Assembly: GCF_003114855.1 (NCBI RefSeq)
Contig: NZ_BFBB01000003.1
Coordinates: 623,077 to 687,076, forward strand
Origin: Leptospira ryugenii
GTDB taxonomy: Bacteria > Spirochaetota > Leptospiria > Leptospirales > Leptospiraceae
Direction of reading: 5' to 3'
DNA length: 64,000 bases
The first letter of the stretch is position 1; each line of letters opens with the position of its first letter. The notes below the pieces were generated by a model. That model saw only the letters and a list, made by a program, of their open reading frames with translations, made no database searches and had not been told where the DNA came from. The position numbers and the translations under genes were made by a program. Of this stretch, positions 26,178-36,699 are shown in pieces.

Positions 26178-27551
26178 TCAGCGATCCTCCAAAGAAGATT
26201 CTCTCTCAACCTCGGATTCTTCTTCCTGTGAGATATCACCCTTCGGTGTAAAGGAAATGGATACAATTTTGTTTCCTTCCATTTTCTTTACCTTTAAAGT
26301 ACCACGTTTGATTTTTATGGTACTGCCTTCTTTTGGCATGTCCTCATTTTTATCCAAGAAAAAACCTGCTATGGTCCTCACCTCTTGCAAATCGTCAGGC
26401 TCCTCGCCTTCCAATATATACATGAGACTGTCGATTTCAGTTTCGCCATCCAAAACAATTGTTTTAGATTTTTTGACAAGCGGCACATCATTTTCATCAG
26501 TATCTGTCTCATCGCGAATTTCACCAAAAAATTCTTCGATGATATCTTCCAAAGTCAAAAGCCCCGCTACACCACCATATTCATCGATCACAATGGCCAT
26601 GTGTTGTTTTTTCTCTCGGAGTTTCTTCATGACTCTTTCGATAGACATTGATTCTGGAACTAGAGCAAAATGCTTTTCCATAATCGCTGTTATCTTTTCT
26701 TTTTTACCTTTACTGGTCATGTGTTCTGCTTGCCACTTCAAGTACTTTTGAACATGAACAATGCCCGTAATTTTATCTAAAGTTTGGTCATAAACTGGAT
26801 ATCGAGAGAAATTGTGTTCCGCAATCAGAGGCAACATTTTATCAATTGTAGAATCTTGCGAAATACCAACTATGGAAAGCCTATGCGTCATTACATCTTT
26901 TGCAGTGTGTTCTGAAAAATCAAAGGTCTTCTGGATTAAACGCATCTCTTCATTATCAATACGTCCCTGTTTCCTTTGCTCCTCGATAATGATCATAAGT
27001 TCTTCCGCAGAATGAACATATTTATCTCCTGTCCTTTGCAGTCGAAACAATGTGAGCACTCCACCAGACAGCCGATTCATGACGAAGGTCACCGGGAAAA
27101 AAAGATAATAAAAAACCCACATCGGAAATGCAACACCCAGGGCAATACTTTCTGTATTTTGAATCGCGAGGGTCTTTGGAACAAGCTCACCTAGGATTAC
27201 GTGAAAAAGAGTAATAAATCCAAATGCAAAAGCTATCGCTATGCTATGAATTGTAACGGGATCAACAGGAAACTGAAAGAGTAAAAAAGTATTGATGATG
27301 ATTCTGCTAAAAATCTCTTCCCCAATCCAACCTAACAAAAGACTAGCGATCGTTATCCCAACCTGACAAACAGATAACATATCATCTAGTTTGGTGATAG
27401 CCTTTTTTGTGAGCAAGGCCATGGAACGATTTTCTTTCACTAGCTCTTCCAAACGGGAGGGCCTAAGCGAAACCATTGCAAATTCAGCCGCTACAAAGAA
27501 GCCGTTAATGAAGACAAGTGAGAGGATGAGGAAAATGCCTAAAAATTCCAC
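26178..27551 (-). CDS. CorC/HlyC family membrane protein (DUF21-CBS-CorC_HlyC)
   Basis: 457-residue protein. The N-terminal DUF21 membrane domain (~1-190, [20 protein letters not shown]) is followed by two CBS motifs (~200-330, [11 protein letters not shown] and [19 protein letters not shown]), a CorC_HlyC domain (~360-430) and an acidic tail. The family is linked to Mg2+/Co2+ efflux. The start codon is GTG. Confidence 0.88.
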   Translation of the reverse strand: MEFLGIFLILSLVFINGFFVAAEFAMVSLRPSRLEELVKENRSMALLTKKAITKLDDMLSVCQVGITIASLLLGWIGEEIFSRIIINTFLLFQFPVDPVTIHSIAIAFAFGFITLFHVILGELVPKTLAIQNTESIALGVAFPMWVFYYLFFPVTFVMNRLSGGVLTLFRLQRTGDKYVHSAEELMIIIEEQRKQGRIDNEEMRLIQKTFDFSEHTAKDVMTHRLSIVGISQDSTIDKMLPLIAEHNFSRYPVYDQTLDKITGIVHVQKYLKWQAEHMTSKGKKEKITAIMEKHFALVPESMSIERVMKKLREKKQHMAIVIDEYGGVAGLLTLEDIIEEFFGEIRDETDTDENDVPLVKKSKTIVLDGETEIDSLMYILEGEEPDDLQEVRTIAGFFLDKNEDMPKEGSTIKIKRGTLKVKKMEGNKIVSISFTPKGDISQEEESEVERESSLEDR

Positions 27552-27740
27552 AAAACACCAGAGGGGATAGATGCGACAAAAGAAATGAAGTGATAACTAT
27601 GGGGGTCCATTGAGGATCTAGAAACCTTCCTCCTTAGAAGGCGGATTAGACATAGAATTGTATCCTAGCACCCGATTGTCAGCATCATTTTTTGGAAATT
27701 CTCAGCCTCTAAGGCCAGAGTTCCCAATTTATGTCAGATA

Positions 27741-30353
27741 TTACAGAGGAGACTGCGTAAACAAAATCCCCTCATCTTTTGATCGAAAGAATTCTGAATA
27801 GGCATTTGGGCTGGTGTAATCTGCATACCTCCATTTAGGTTGGTACAAGATCCATCTGGTTCCCGAATGTAACCAAAACCTCAGCCAATCCAAATGTGTT
27901 GCGGGCTCCTCCCAAAAGGATTTTCCCAAAACCGTTTGTGAATAAAAAATAGTTTTCGGTACGGTGCGGTAATCTATCCGACGGTACATTCTAAACAAAG
28001 ATATCTCATCCCAATTCCCTTCACTGGATTTACAAGACCAGGTTCGGTCAATGCCTAGGTCCGTATTTTTATTGCTGGAAACAAAGTCCCAAAGGTGGGC
28101 CCTCTCTTTATCTTTCAAAATCCTTGAGCCTTCAAAGTACGCTTTGTCCACCAACTGTACTGTCCCACTTGGGAATTGGGAAGCAGAGAAAGGACAATTC
28201 CAAGAGACAATGCTTTGTGGTTTTATAATCTCCATCGATGGGAAAAGAAAGACAAAGGAACTGATTTGTTTCTCACCAAAATCCTTTTTTAGGGATTTGA
28301 GTGTGATCAATCCTTCATAGTTTCCGTAGAATTGGATCTGTTCTGCATCCTTTACTGAGGTGGTCATCTCTCGAACTGCTTCTAAAACTTCAAAACTGTC
28401 TGAACGATTGTTTCGAATCTCTTTCCATACCAAGGCATTTTTCTTTGCTTCCTTTGGTTGGTATAAAAAAACAAAAAGCGAATCTCGAAAAGGCATAACG
28501 AACACAGCTGGCACTTTTGCAGAATCGAGTGCTTTGTGTACGGATTCTTCGTCCATTTTTGTTAGATAAGCCGATTCAGTTATGCGTGATTCAACATAGG
28601 TGGAATCAAAAAATTTTGACTCTCTCGGCGATTGAAATCCAGAAAGATACTTAAACTGATTGTCCATAAATCGGACTTGAGCTATGGCAAATGGCTTTGT
28701 TTGTGAGGACAGTTGAGATCGGATTTGGTTCCATTTATATAGGCTATCCAAAAGAGACCATGCGTCATTTTCATCTTTTAGAAATTGTGTGGCCTGCTCC
28801 CAAAATAGCTCTGTTGTGAATTGAATAGCACGGTAGTTTCGAATAAAGAATATATCTTCATATGCTGCCGTATTTTGATAATCCAACAATGCCTCTTTGA
28901 TATTTCCTGATATGGGACCTCTTTTTCCGGAAGCTGAATGGGCAAACACGAAACCGAAATTACGGATGAACTCAGATCCAAGGTATCGATTTTCATCGTT
29001 TAAGATGCCTCGACTTTTAGTTAGCTCAATTGTTGAACGTCTGTATTCTCTTCGAAGGATTTGAGTATAGCCTTGTAGAATCGTGGCCATATATTCAATT
29101 TTACGCCAACCTTTGCCCTGGGCCATATAAATGATCTCATCTGTTATGCGAGATGCTAATTCAGGGTTTTGTTCTGCTAAAAATTGTGCAGTTCTTAATT
29201 TTGGCCAGAGATCATCCTCACCTAACTTTTCAGGATCTTGGATTTTTTGGAGTGCTTTGATGGCCGCCTCTGTTCCTTGCTGTTTCCAAACTGTAACGGA
29301 AATCAAGTCTTTCGCGCCAGATATACTAAGTGGCTCATTCAAAATAGGATGGAGTACGTTGTTTGACCAGTTTCCAAAATCCAACTTTAAATAATACGAG
29401 AGGGATTTTTTATAATCCTTTTGCAAATAAGACAGAACACCTAATTTTACATAGATTCTATTAGTAAAGGAAGACTTCTTGCCTTTGGTTACATTTAGAT
29501 ATTGGTTTAAAGATTCTTCTGCCGCGGAATAATCAGAAGCAAGGACTTGAAAAAAAGACAATCTTTCCAATGAATTTTCGCCGATCTGGCCATCACTCGT
29601 ATACTCCAGATCCATCATCATCTTTTGGAAATAAATTGCCTCTTTTGCGAAACCTAAAAATGCAAACTTAGAGGGAAGATCCTCATCAATACGATCCAGT
29701 AATGGAATCCATTCTAAATATGGATCTTCAAAAAATGGCGAGGACACTCGAATGATATTCACATAATGTTTGTGCATATCCTTTTCCTTGCCATTCGGAA
29801 TATCGATATAGTATTGCATCCGAAATACTCGGCAAAGCGAGTAGTATGGTTTGTTCTTGGAACAGTCCATGCGGATCATAGATTTTTTTTCATCTTCACC
29901 TGACAAAAATAGATTTGTCCGCATATTTTTTGCTAAATTGCGAAAGTAAGTATTTGCTTCTTTTTGGATATAAGTATCTAAAATTTTCTCTGCCTGAGCT
30001 TCATCACCTTGCGCCTGCTTCCATAAAGATGTGAGCAGAGCATCTGCGAAGGCGAAATCACCTTTTTTGCTTCGAAGTTCATACAGAATGTTCGCCATTC
30101 CAACTTTGTCTTTTTTTCTAAGATAAACTTCACCTAACATAAGATAGTAGTCTATCTCATAGTTGGCGGGAAGAGCATTTGGGATCTTAAAACGAAAACC
30201 ATCGCGAGAAGAGTTGGTCTCAATTCCTGCGATCATCAAATTTGCAGATTGAGAGGAAACAGACCATCCATGGAATCGCTTCGACTCTGCAGACAAACCA
30301 AGGGAGCCAAAGAGAAGGCAAGAGAAACAAAACAGGATCCTAAGCCAAACCAT
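27741..30353 (-). CDS. Large exported TPR protein with degenerate CHAT-like end
   Basis: 870-residue protein with a signal peptide (residues 1-~22), a long helical repeat region of TPR character (~45-550) and a C-terminal ~270 residues laid out like a CHAT (caspase-like) domain: VPAVFVMPFRDSLFVFLYQ is the usual entry strand pair. The family's His-Gly and Cys catalytic elements are not clearly kept (FYGNYEGL and TWSCKSSEGNW are the nearest segments). If CHAT-derived, it may be catalytically dead. The ATG at 30353 is preferred to the GTG just before it. Confidence 0.55.
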   Translation of the reverse strand: MVWLRILFCFSCLLFGSLGLSAESKRFHGWSVSSQSANLMIAGIETNSSRDGFRFKIPNALPANYEIDYYLMLGEVYLRKKDKVGMANILYELRSKKGDFAFADALLTSLWKQAQGDEAQAEKILDTYIQKEANTYFRNLAKNMRTNLFLSGEDEKKSMIRMDCSKNKPYYSLCRVFRMQYYIDIPNGKEKDMHKHYVNIIRVSSPFFEDPYLEWIPLLDRIDEDLPSKFAFLGFAKEAIYFQKMMMDLEYTSDGQIGENSLERLSFFQVLASDYSAAEESLNQYLNVTKGKKSSFTNRIYVKLGVLSYLQKDYKKSLSYYLKLDFGNWSNNVLHPILNEPLSISGAKDLISVTVWKQQGTEAAIKALQKIQDPEKLGEDDLWPKLRTAQFLAEQNPELASRITDEIIYMAQGKGWRKIEYMATILQGYTQILRREYRRSTIELTKSRGILNDENRYLGSEFIRNFGFVFAHSASGKRGPISGNIKEALLDYQNTAAYEDIFFIRNYRAIQFTTELFWEQATQFLKDENDAWSLLDSLYKWNQIRSQLSSQTKPFAIAQVRFMDNQFKYLSGFQSPRESKFFDSTYVESRITESAYLTKMDEESVHKALDSAKVPAVFVMPFRDSLFVFLYQPKEAKKNALVWKEIRNNRSDSFEVLEAVREMTTSVKDAEQIQFYGNYEGLITLKSLKKDFGEKQISSFVFLFPSMEIIKPQSIVSWNCPFSASQFPSGTVQLVDKAYFEGSRILKDKERAHLWDFVSSNKNTDLGIDRTWSCKSSEGNWDEISLFRMYRRIDYRTVPKTIFYSQTVLGKSFWEEPATHLDWLRFWLHSGTRWILYQPKWRYADYTSPNAYSEFFRSKDEGILFTQSPL

Positions 30354-30467
30354 CACTGCATCAATCTTTCAGAAGAAAGCAAATTGGTCAAGTGACATAA
30401 GTCTAAGGTTTGCATTTCTGCTTCCCCCGTGCAAAACTGGCAGAAACTTCCCTTCTAGGCACTCGAT

Positions 30468-32306
30468 ATGTTACTCTCACTTTCAAAAGTTTCCAAAACC
30501 ATCGGCGAAAAGGTACTCTTTCAAAACCTTGATTTCGGGATTTCTGAGGGAGAAAAATGTGCCATCGTCGGAGTCAATGGTTCGGGTAAGTCCACACTTT
30601 TGCGCTGCATATTAAAACAAGAAGAACCAGACGGAGGCCAGATCATAGCAAATCGAGAACTGAAAATATCTCTTCTCGAACAAAATCCGAAATTTAAGCC
30701 CGAGGAGAAAATTTTAGATCATATCTACCAAGGCGGCGGTGCTTTGATCCGCCTAATCCATGATTATACGGAAGCCTGCCAAAGATTAGAATCTGCCACG
30801 GAGAAAGACTTAGAGACCTATACTTTTTTAATGTCTGAGATGGACCGCCTCTCTGCTTGGGAATTTGAAACTCAAATTAAAAACATATTACGCGAATTAG
30901 GTGTACCAAATTTAAATCTACAGATGAAAGACTTATCCGGCGGGATGTTGAAAAAAGTTGAGTTAGCAAAATCCTTGATAGAAGAATGCAATCTTTTGAT
31001 TTTAGATGAACCTACAAACCATCTGGATGTGGAAGCAATTCTTTGGCTTGAGGATTTTTTGGCCAACACTGACAAAGCTGTCCTACTGATCACACATGAC
31101 CGTTATTTTTTGGATCGAGTTGTAGATAAAATTTTAGAAATCCACCAAGGCAAACATTATCTTTATGATGGAAACTACTCAATATACCTTCAGCGCAAAG
31201 CAGAGAGAGAGGAAACACTCATCAAACAGGAAGAGAAAATCAAACAACACCTCAAACAGGAGCTGAAATGGCTAAAGCGACAACCAAAGGCCAGGACAAC
31301 AAAACAAAAGGCTCGGATTGATAGAGCAGAAGAGCTTGGCCAAAGAGAAAAATTTGAACTACAAAAAGAGTTAGAACTCATTGTCATCAATAAAAGGCAA
31401 GGAAAGACAATTCTCGAAATCCAAAACCTGCAAAAATCCTTTTCCGAAAAAAAGCTCATCCAAAACTTTTCCTATGTATTCAAAGCTAAAGAGAGGTTAG
31501 GTGTTGTTGGCAAAAACGGAGTTGGTAAATCCACTTTACTAAATTTGATCGCTGGAAGGTTAAGCCCAGACCAAGGAATGATCAAACCAGGTTTGAATAC
31601 AAAAATTGGCTACTTTGACCAGACAAGCAAAGAACTCCCGGAACAAAAAACGGTTTTAGCTTACATCAAAGAGACTGCAGGAGAGATGATTGAAAGTGAG
31701 AATGGAGAAAAGCTTACTGCATCCAAAGTACTGGAAAGATTTCTCTTCGATGGTAAGTTACAGCATACACCCATTTACAAATTGTCAGGTGGAGAAAAAC
31801 GAAGGCTGTATCTTGTGCAAGTCTTAATGATTGGGCCAAATTTTTTGATCCTAGATGAGCCAACCAATGATTTGGATATCCAAACGCTTTCTATCTTGGA
31901 AACATTTTTGGAAGATTTTCCAGGAACTGTGCTAACTGTGTCACACGATCGTTATTTTATGGATCGTGTGGCAGAAAGTTTGCTGGTATTTGAAGAAGAG
32001 GGACACATCCGCAACTTTACTGGCTCATACACTTCATTTTTAGAATCCAAAAAGAATGTTGAGCCAACGCCCAAGGAAAAACCTAACAAAAATATAAACG
32101 TAAAAGTTTCTAATAAAAAAGAGAAGGAACGTAAAAATTTAGAAAAAGATATTGAAATATTAGAAAAGTCTAAAAAGGATTTAGAAAAGAGCTTAGAAGA
32201 GTTTATGAGTGATCATACCAAGCTTGCAGAAATAGATAAACTCATCCAGGACTTGAATGCTAAAATTGAAGAAAAATATGCAGAATGGGATACCCTATCC
32301 GGTTAG
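30468..32306 (+). CDS. ABC-F ATPase, Uup-like
   Basis: Ribosome-associated ABC-F protein with two nucleotide-binding domains and no membrane part. Walker A motifs GVNGSGKST and GKNGVGKST, signature motifs DLSGGMLKK and LSGGEKRR, Walker B LLILDEPTNHLD and FLILDEPTNDLD. A basic linker (LKWLKRQPKARTTKQKAR) and a C-terminal coiled coil (~550-612) point to the Uup branch. Its last ~29 bases overlap the start of the next gene. Confidence 0.9.
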   Translation: MLLSLSKVSKTIGEKVLFQNLDFGISEGEKCAIVGVNGSGKSTLLRCILKQEEPDGGQIIANRELKISLLEQNPKFKPEEKILDHIYQGGGALIRLIHDYTEACQRLESATEKDLETYTFLMSEMDRLSAWEFETQIKNILRELGVPNLNLQMKDLSGGMLKKVELAKSLIEECNLLILDEPTNHLDVEAILWLEDFLANTDKAVLLITHDRYFLDRVVDKILEIHQGKHYLYDGNYSIYLQRKAEREETLIKQEEKIKQHLKQELKWLKRQPKARTTKQKARIDRAEELGQREKFELQKELELIVINKRQGKTILEIQNLQKSFSEKKLIQNFSYVFKAKERLGVVGKNGVGKSTLLNLIAGRLSPDQGMIKPGLNTKIGYFDQTSKELPEQKTVLAYIKETAGEMIESENGEKLTASKVLERFLFDGKLQHTPIYKLSGGEKRRLYLVQVLMIGPNFLILDEPTNDLDIQTLSILETFLEDFPGTVLTVSHDRYFMDRVAESLLVFEEEGHIRNFTGSYTSFLESKKNVEPTPKEKPNKNINVKVSNKKEKERKNLEKDIEILEKSKKDLEKSLEEFMSDHTKLAEIDKLIQDLNAKIEEKYAEWDTLSG

Positions 32307-34917
32307 ATTCTATACCGTCTTTTTTGTTTTACATTTATGTACTTTTTGTACGGTAGATTTGAACAACCAAGGTGATCCAAATTCAGATTCCTTTTGGAAA
32401 GCCCGCCTCTTAGAATGTATTTTGACAGCTCCCAATTGTGGGAGGGGCTTTGAACTTTTAGCCTTAAGTCCCATCGATGGGAGCCAAGGCGTTCCGGCAG
32501 GCATACCGATCCGTGCCACTTATTCAAGCCTTGTAAATACGAGTACCTTCACCATGCAGTCCGAAAACGGACCTTGCACTGGCAATTTTCAACTATCAAA
32601 AGATAATTTTGCGAGTTGTTTGGGTGGAACTATTGATGCTTCCAAAAATCCGACTATTGAAGTTTACCCAAACCCAGGAAATGTCTGTGTTTCCAATACT
32701 GGATTTAAGATTAAGATGTTAGGTGATATTTCAGGCCTGAATGGTAGCAAACAAGGGAAAGAAGTTCTATATACCAGAGGTTACGATACTGGTGAGCCAA
32801 AACTTGTCGATTCTCCTGCTGCGATCACATCACTTCGCCAAATTGAATTATTTTGTAATCAATTATTCATCGCTGGGAATTTTAAAGGCATCGGGTATTT
32901 CGAACCCTTTCTCTCTATACTCCCCAAAACGGGTCTTAACCGAGGCCAAACGACAGTTGTCCCAAATAGCTCCGTGTATACGATTGCTCCAGATCCTAAT
33001 GGAGGCTTATGGATAGGAGGGAACTTTACCTCGATTACAGACAAAGGAGTTTCTTCCACAAGAACATACATTGCCAAAGTGTTACCTGATGGTTCTCTGT
33101 CTCCTATCTCTTTTACAGTAGATGCAGCTATCAACAAACTCTTGGTTGTTGGATCAAAGCTTTTGGTGGGAGGAAACTTCACAACCTTTGGAGGCTTTGC
33201 ACGGAATCGCTTGGCAGAGATTGATTTAAATTCAAACACAGTTACCTCTTGGGCGCCAAATCCAAACCAATCCGTTGTTGATATACAAATTTTCAACAAC
33301 CAAATTTATGTTCTATTGGGTGCTCTAGCAACTTGTGGGGCAAATACACATAACTCAGGACTCGTTTGTCGACTTAATCTTGGATCTTCCAATGCAGATA
33401 CGAGCTTTGCTGCAACAGATTACAACAACGTAGAAATTCCAAAAAGCTTTGTGGTAACGAATTTTGGGGTCTTTGTTGCAGCCGATGATCAATTCAATAC
33501 AAACTATGGAATTGGAAAATACAACCTCTCTAACGGCACCTTAGATCTCAGTTTCAATCCTTTCCAATCAGGATTTTCGGCGCAAGCCCTTGCCATTTCT
33601 GGGAATGTTCTGTATGCAAGTGGAAATTTCACGACGGCCTTTGGACAAAACCGAACCAATTTTTTTGCCTATGATTTGAGTAGTTCAACACTTCTATCCG
33701 ACGATCCGTTCATTAGGAGCAACCAATTAGGTGGGTCTACACTTGCCGATTCACTACTAATCAAAGATGGTCAATTGTTATTTTTAGGCGCAAACTTAAC
33801 CTACGTTAAATCCGATAATACTGCGGTATTTTCATTTTTAAAGTATGATATACAAAACAGACGGATAGACGAATCCACAAGTATCAACGCCAATGGAAGG
33901 ATATATGACCTTATCTCAACAGACACTAGTTTTATCATCGTCGGTGACTTTTTGTATCCTAGACTTCATCCCACTTTAAATTTTGGGGCCATAGATATAT
34001 CCACAGGAATCGCTGATCCGAACGTGACTGTCAATTTGAGTTCTGAGCTTTACTCTCTTCTACGAGTGGACAACAGAGTATTTTTTGGCGGAGGGTTCCA
34101 AAAGGTAAATGGCGAAACAAAACCAATGTTAGCTGCATGGAATATCAAAGAAAGAAAATTAGATCCTTGGAACGGAAATTTTGCCATCACTGGCTCCAAT
34201 TTTGTGACTGGTCTTTATCAGGCTGATGGACAATTGTATGCAGGAGGTAATTTTGCAACAGTCGGTGGAGAAACCCATACAAATGTTGTGAAGTTTAATC
34301 TTGAGACAGCGAAGGTTGACTCCCTTTTCACTGCCACGGCCAATACCAATGTCCGCTCTTTCTTTAAGACCACAAACAATGAACTCTACATCTCGGGAGA
34401 TTTTACCAATCTGAATGGTTTGGGAGATAGAGCCTATCTAGGTGTTGTCAATCCGAGTACTGGTGTTGCCCTGTCTCAGGTGTATACGATTAACCAACCC
34501 GTCTACGGGATCAAAGCAGGTCCCGACCAAAAGCTCTTCGTATTCGGAAATTATACGAATATATTAGGTAGCGCGAGGAATGGTCTGGCTTCCATTACTG
34601 TTGGCACTACAACCTTGAGAACCACAAATATCCCGATCACAACGGGCCCTTCCCTCTATGGATTTTTAGTGGATGGGCAAGACATCTACTTTGGTGGAAC
34701 CTCCATCACCACAGTCAATGGGAACACTCGCGCAAACTTTGCCCACGTGACTGTTCGTTCTGATGATACCTTCGTTGTAAATCCTCTCACCTTAAATGCA
34801 AACGGTGAAGTGAGGAGCATCCAAAAGTCGGGTTCCTATTTATTTTTAGGTGGTGTCTTTACAACAATCAACGGTTCCTTTGCAAGAGGTGTCTATATGC
34901 ATAAATTAAGCCAATAA
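32278..34917 (+). CDS. Beta-propeller lipoprotein with G-N-F-T repeats
   Basis: About 879-residue exported protein. A hydrophobic N-terminus ends near Cys21-Cys25 (FFVLHLCTFC), a plausible Leptospira lipobox. An Ig-like segment (~50-150: SPIDGSQGVPAGIPIRATYS) comes first, then roughly a dozen propeller-like repeats with the signature G-G-N-F-T-T-x-x-G (IGGNFTSI, VGGNFTTFGG, AGGNFATVGG, SGDFTNLNG, GGVFTTING). Starts at 32257 or 32278 both overlap the ABC-F gene. Likely surface or periplasmic; ligand unknown. Confidence 0.75.
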   Translation: MQNGIPYPVRFYTVFFVLHLCTFCTVDLNNQGDPNSDSFWKARLLECILTAPNCGRGFELLALSPIDGSQGVPAGIPIRATYSSLVNTSTFTMQSENGPCTGNFQLSKDNFASCLGGTIDASKNPTIEVYPNPGNVCVSNTGFKIKMLGDISGLNGSKQGKEVLYTRGYDTGEPKLVDSPAAITSLRQIELFCNQLFIAGNFKGIGYFEPFLSILPKTGLNRGQTTVVPNSSVYTIAPDPNGGLWIGGNFTSITDKGVSSTRTYIAKVLPDGSLSPISFTVDAAINKLLVVGSKLLVGGNFTTFGGFARNRLAEIDLNSNTVTSWAPNPNQSVVDIQIFNNQIYVLLGALATCGANTHNSGLVCRLNLGSSNADTSFAATDYNNVEIPKSFVVTNFGVFVAADDQFNTNYGIGKYNLSNGTLDLSFNPFQSGFSAQALAISGNVLYASGNFTTAFGQNRTNFFAYDLSSSTLLSDDPFIRSNQLGGSTLADSLLIKDGQLLFLGANLTYVKSDNTAVFSFLKYDIQNRRIDESTSINANGRIYDLISTDTSFIIVGDFLYPRLHPTLNFGAIDISTGIADPNVTVNLSSELYSLLRVDNRVFFGGGFQKVNGETKPMLAAWNIKERKLDPWNGNFAITGSNFVTGLYQADGQLYAGGNFATVGGETHTNVVKFNLETAKVDSLFTATANTNVRSFFKTTNNELYISGDFTNLNGLGDRAYLGVVNPSTGVALSQVYTINQPVYGIKAGPDQKLFVFGNYTNILGSARNGLASITVGTTTLRTTNIPITTGPSLYGFLVDGQDIYFGGTSITTVNGNTRANFAHVTVRSDDTFVVNPLTLNANGEVRSIQKSGSYLFLGGVFTTINGSFARGVYMHKLSQ

Positions 34918-34965
34918 CCTGTAAAAGTCTCGACTCTGCCTTCAACTTGTGATAGGCTATGCCAC

Positions 34966-36699
34966 GTGAAAATTTTCCTCCAACCGAAGGCACTGTTTTG
35001 GACTGCACTTCTCACATTCGGTTATGTCATATTTTCCAAAATAGGCTTTCAACTAGCCTTTTTAAACAGCCAAGTTTCTCCTGTCTGGCCTCCGGAAGGC
35101 ATGGCACTGACAGCCCTTCTCCTGCTCGGTAAAATTTCTATCCCTGGGATTTTTCTAGGAGCAAGTCTTGCCAACTACCTAAACAACCCCCATCTGCCGA
35201 CTGCGCTTTTGATCGGGATTGGGAATACCTTAAGTTCTTCTCTCACCTATTATTTGTTAGTGCGACTGACAGGACAAAGAGATATTCTATATTCAACGAG
35301 AGGACTCCTTTATTTTTTAACCTTTTGCACGATACCTGGTTCTCTTTTGTCGGCAGGCATCGGAGTGACTAGTCTTCTCGTCTATGGATTTTTACCCTAC
35401 GAAGTGTATTGGAATGTGCTCTTCACTTGGTTTTCTGGAGAAATGCAAGGTTTTCTAATCGTAGCACCTTTGTTATATGTTTGGCTAAACCCTGAAGAGG
35501 AAATGAAAGTCCGATGGTACAAAAAAATTGAACTTTTTCTTTGGTGTGTGTTGGTTTATCTTTCGGGCCGAATCGCATTCTCCGATGAATTGCCATTACT
35601 ATTTTTGCCCATTCCTTTTGTTATTTTAACAAGTCTGCGCTTCCAACAATATGGAGCAACTTTATCAGGTGCAGTTCTTTCTTTCACAGCCGTTGTTCAA
35701 ACAATCCAGGGCATAGGCGTCTTTGCTCGGAAAAGTGAAGGTTCCATATCCATCAATGATTCCCTGATCTTTTTAGATGCGTTTCTCTTCAGCGTAAATG
35801 GGATTGCCTTCTTTTTGGTAACTGCATCGAAAGAAAGAGAGCGCGCTCAAAAACATGCCCTCGAATCTCTTGAAATTTTAAATCGCTTGAAAGAAATAGC
35901 AAATGAGGAACTTGAGAGAAAAGTTACAGAACGTACTCTGGTGATTGAAGCACAAAAAGCGGAAATCGATAAACAATTAGACATTGCGAAACGGATCCAA
36001 GAATCTCTTTTCCCTGCAAAACCAAGCGATTTAGAAAATATTGAAATCAGTTTTCGAAATGTTCCTATGATGAAAGTGGGAGGAGATCTTTTCGATATCA
36101 TATGGAACAAACAAGACAAAGAAATTGGAGTGTTTATAGCAGATGTTTCCGGACATGGGATACCCGCTGCCTTTTTGTCTGCTTTGATGAAGATGGCATT
36201 GGACCATTGGAGAAGACATCCCAAGGAAGTAATAGAAAGCTTGGAACACATTCGCACACAACTTTCAAGCAATTTAAAGGATCATTTTATTACTGCTAGT
36301 ATGGCTCATATTGATTTAGATACTGGCAAGTTAATATTTGCACGTGCTGGACACTTCCCTTTATACATCATAAAAAAGGATGGAAGCCTCATCTCTCTGC
36401 GTCCGACAGGTAGATTGATAACTCCTTTCTTTCCATTGCTCGCAAAATCAGAACAATATGAATTAGAATCCGGTGATTTGATCGTGCTCCTTACCGATGG
36501 TTTAACAGAAGCCTCACCACAAGAAGATGCAAAGATGTTTGGGGAAGAAAATTTCCTTCAAATCATAACAGAAAAAAGAAAAGAAAGTTTGGATGATATT
36601 CGCAATTATGTATTTCAAAAGGTGCTTGATTATTCCGGAGGTATAGACCAAATCCAAGATGATTTAACTCTTGTCTTGATGAGATATAGTCGAGCTTAA
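34966..36699 (+). CDS. MASE1-type sensor with SpoIIE PP2C phosphatase domain
   Basis: 577-residue integral membrane signalling protein with a GTG start. Residues 1-~290 are eight or so membrane segments with the MASE1 mark VSPVWPPEGMALTAL. A coiled coil (~290-345) leads to a PP2C/SpoIIE serine phosphatase (~350-577) with all acidic motifs: GGDLFD, ADVSGHGIPAAF, LLTDGLTEA and IQDDLTLVL. Such proteins usually dephosphorylate an anti-sigma antagonist; none is adjacent. The stop shares TTAA with the convergent gene. Confidence 0.9.
   Translation: MKIFLQPKALFWTALLTFGYVIFSKIGFQLAFLNSQVSPVWPPEGMALTALLLLGKISIPGIFLGASLANYLNNPHLPTALLIGIGNTLSSSLTYYLLVRLTGQRDILYSTRGLLYFLTFCTIPGSLLSAGIGVTSLLVYGFLPYEVYWNVLFTWFSGEMQGFLIVAPLLYVWLNPEEEMKVRWYKKIELFLWCVLVYLSGRIAFSDELPLLFLPIPFVILTSLRFQQYGATLSGAVLSFTAVVQTIQGIGVFARKSEGSISINDSLIFLDAFLFSVNGIAFFLVTASKERERAQKHALESLEILNRLKEIANEELERKVTERTLVIEAQKAEIDKQLDIAKRIQESLFPAKPSDLENIEISFRNVPMMKVGGDLFDIIWNKQDKEIGVFIADVSGHGIPAAFLSALMKMALDHWRRHPKEVIESLEHIRTQLSSNLKDHFITASMAHIDLDTGKLIFARAGHFPLYIIKKDGSLISLRPTGRLITPFFPLLAKSEQYELESGDLIVLLTDGLTEASPQEDAKMFGEENFLQIITEKRKESLDDIRNYVFQKVLDYSGGIDQIQDDLTLVLMRYSRA

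Noticed and set aside
26257..26751. 164-codon plus-strand frame, Ser-rich
   Set aside because: Antisense to the conserved CBS/CorC region; composition typical of shadow frames.
27552..27740. AAGGAGGAA box and short frames before the CorC-type gene
   Set aside because: No start codon at a suitable distance; the frames (11 and 23 codons) show nothing coding-like.
32257..34917. Possible phage tail or adhesin nature of the repeat protein
   Set aside because: The G-N-F-T repeats and N-terminal lipobox fit a beta-propeller lipoprotein better, and no phage genes are nearby.
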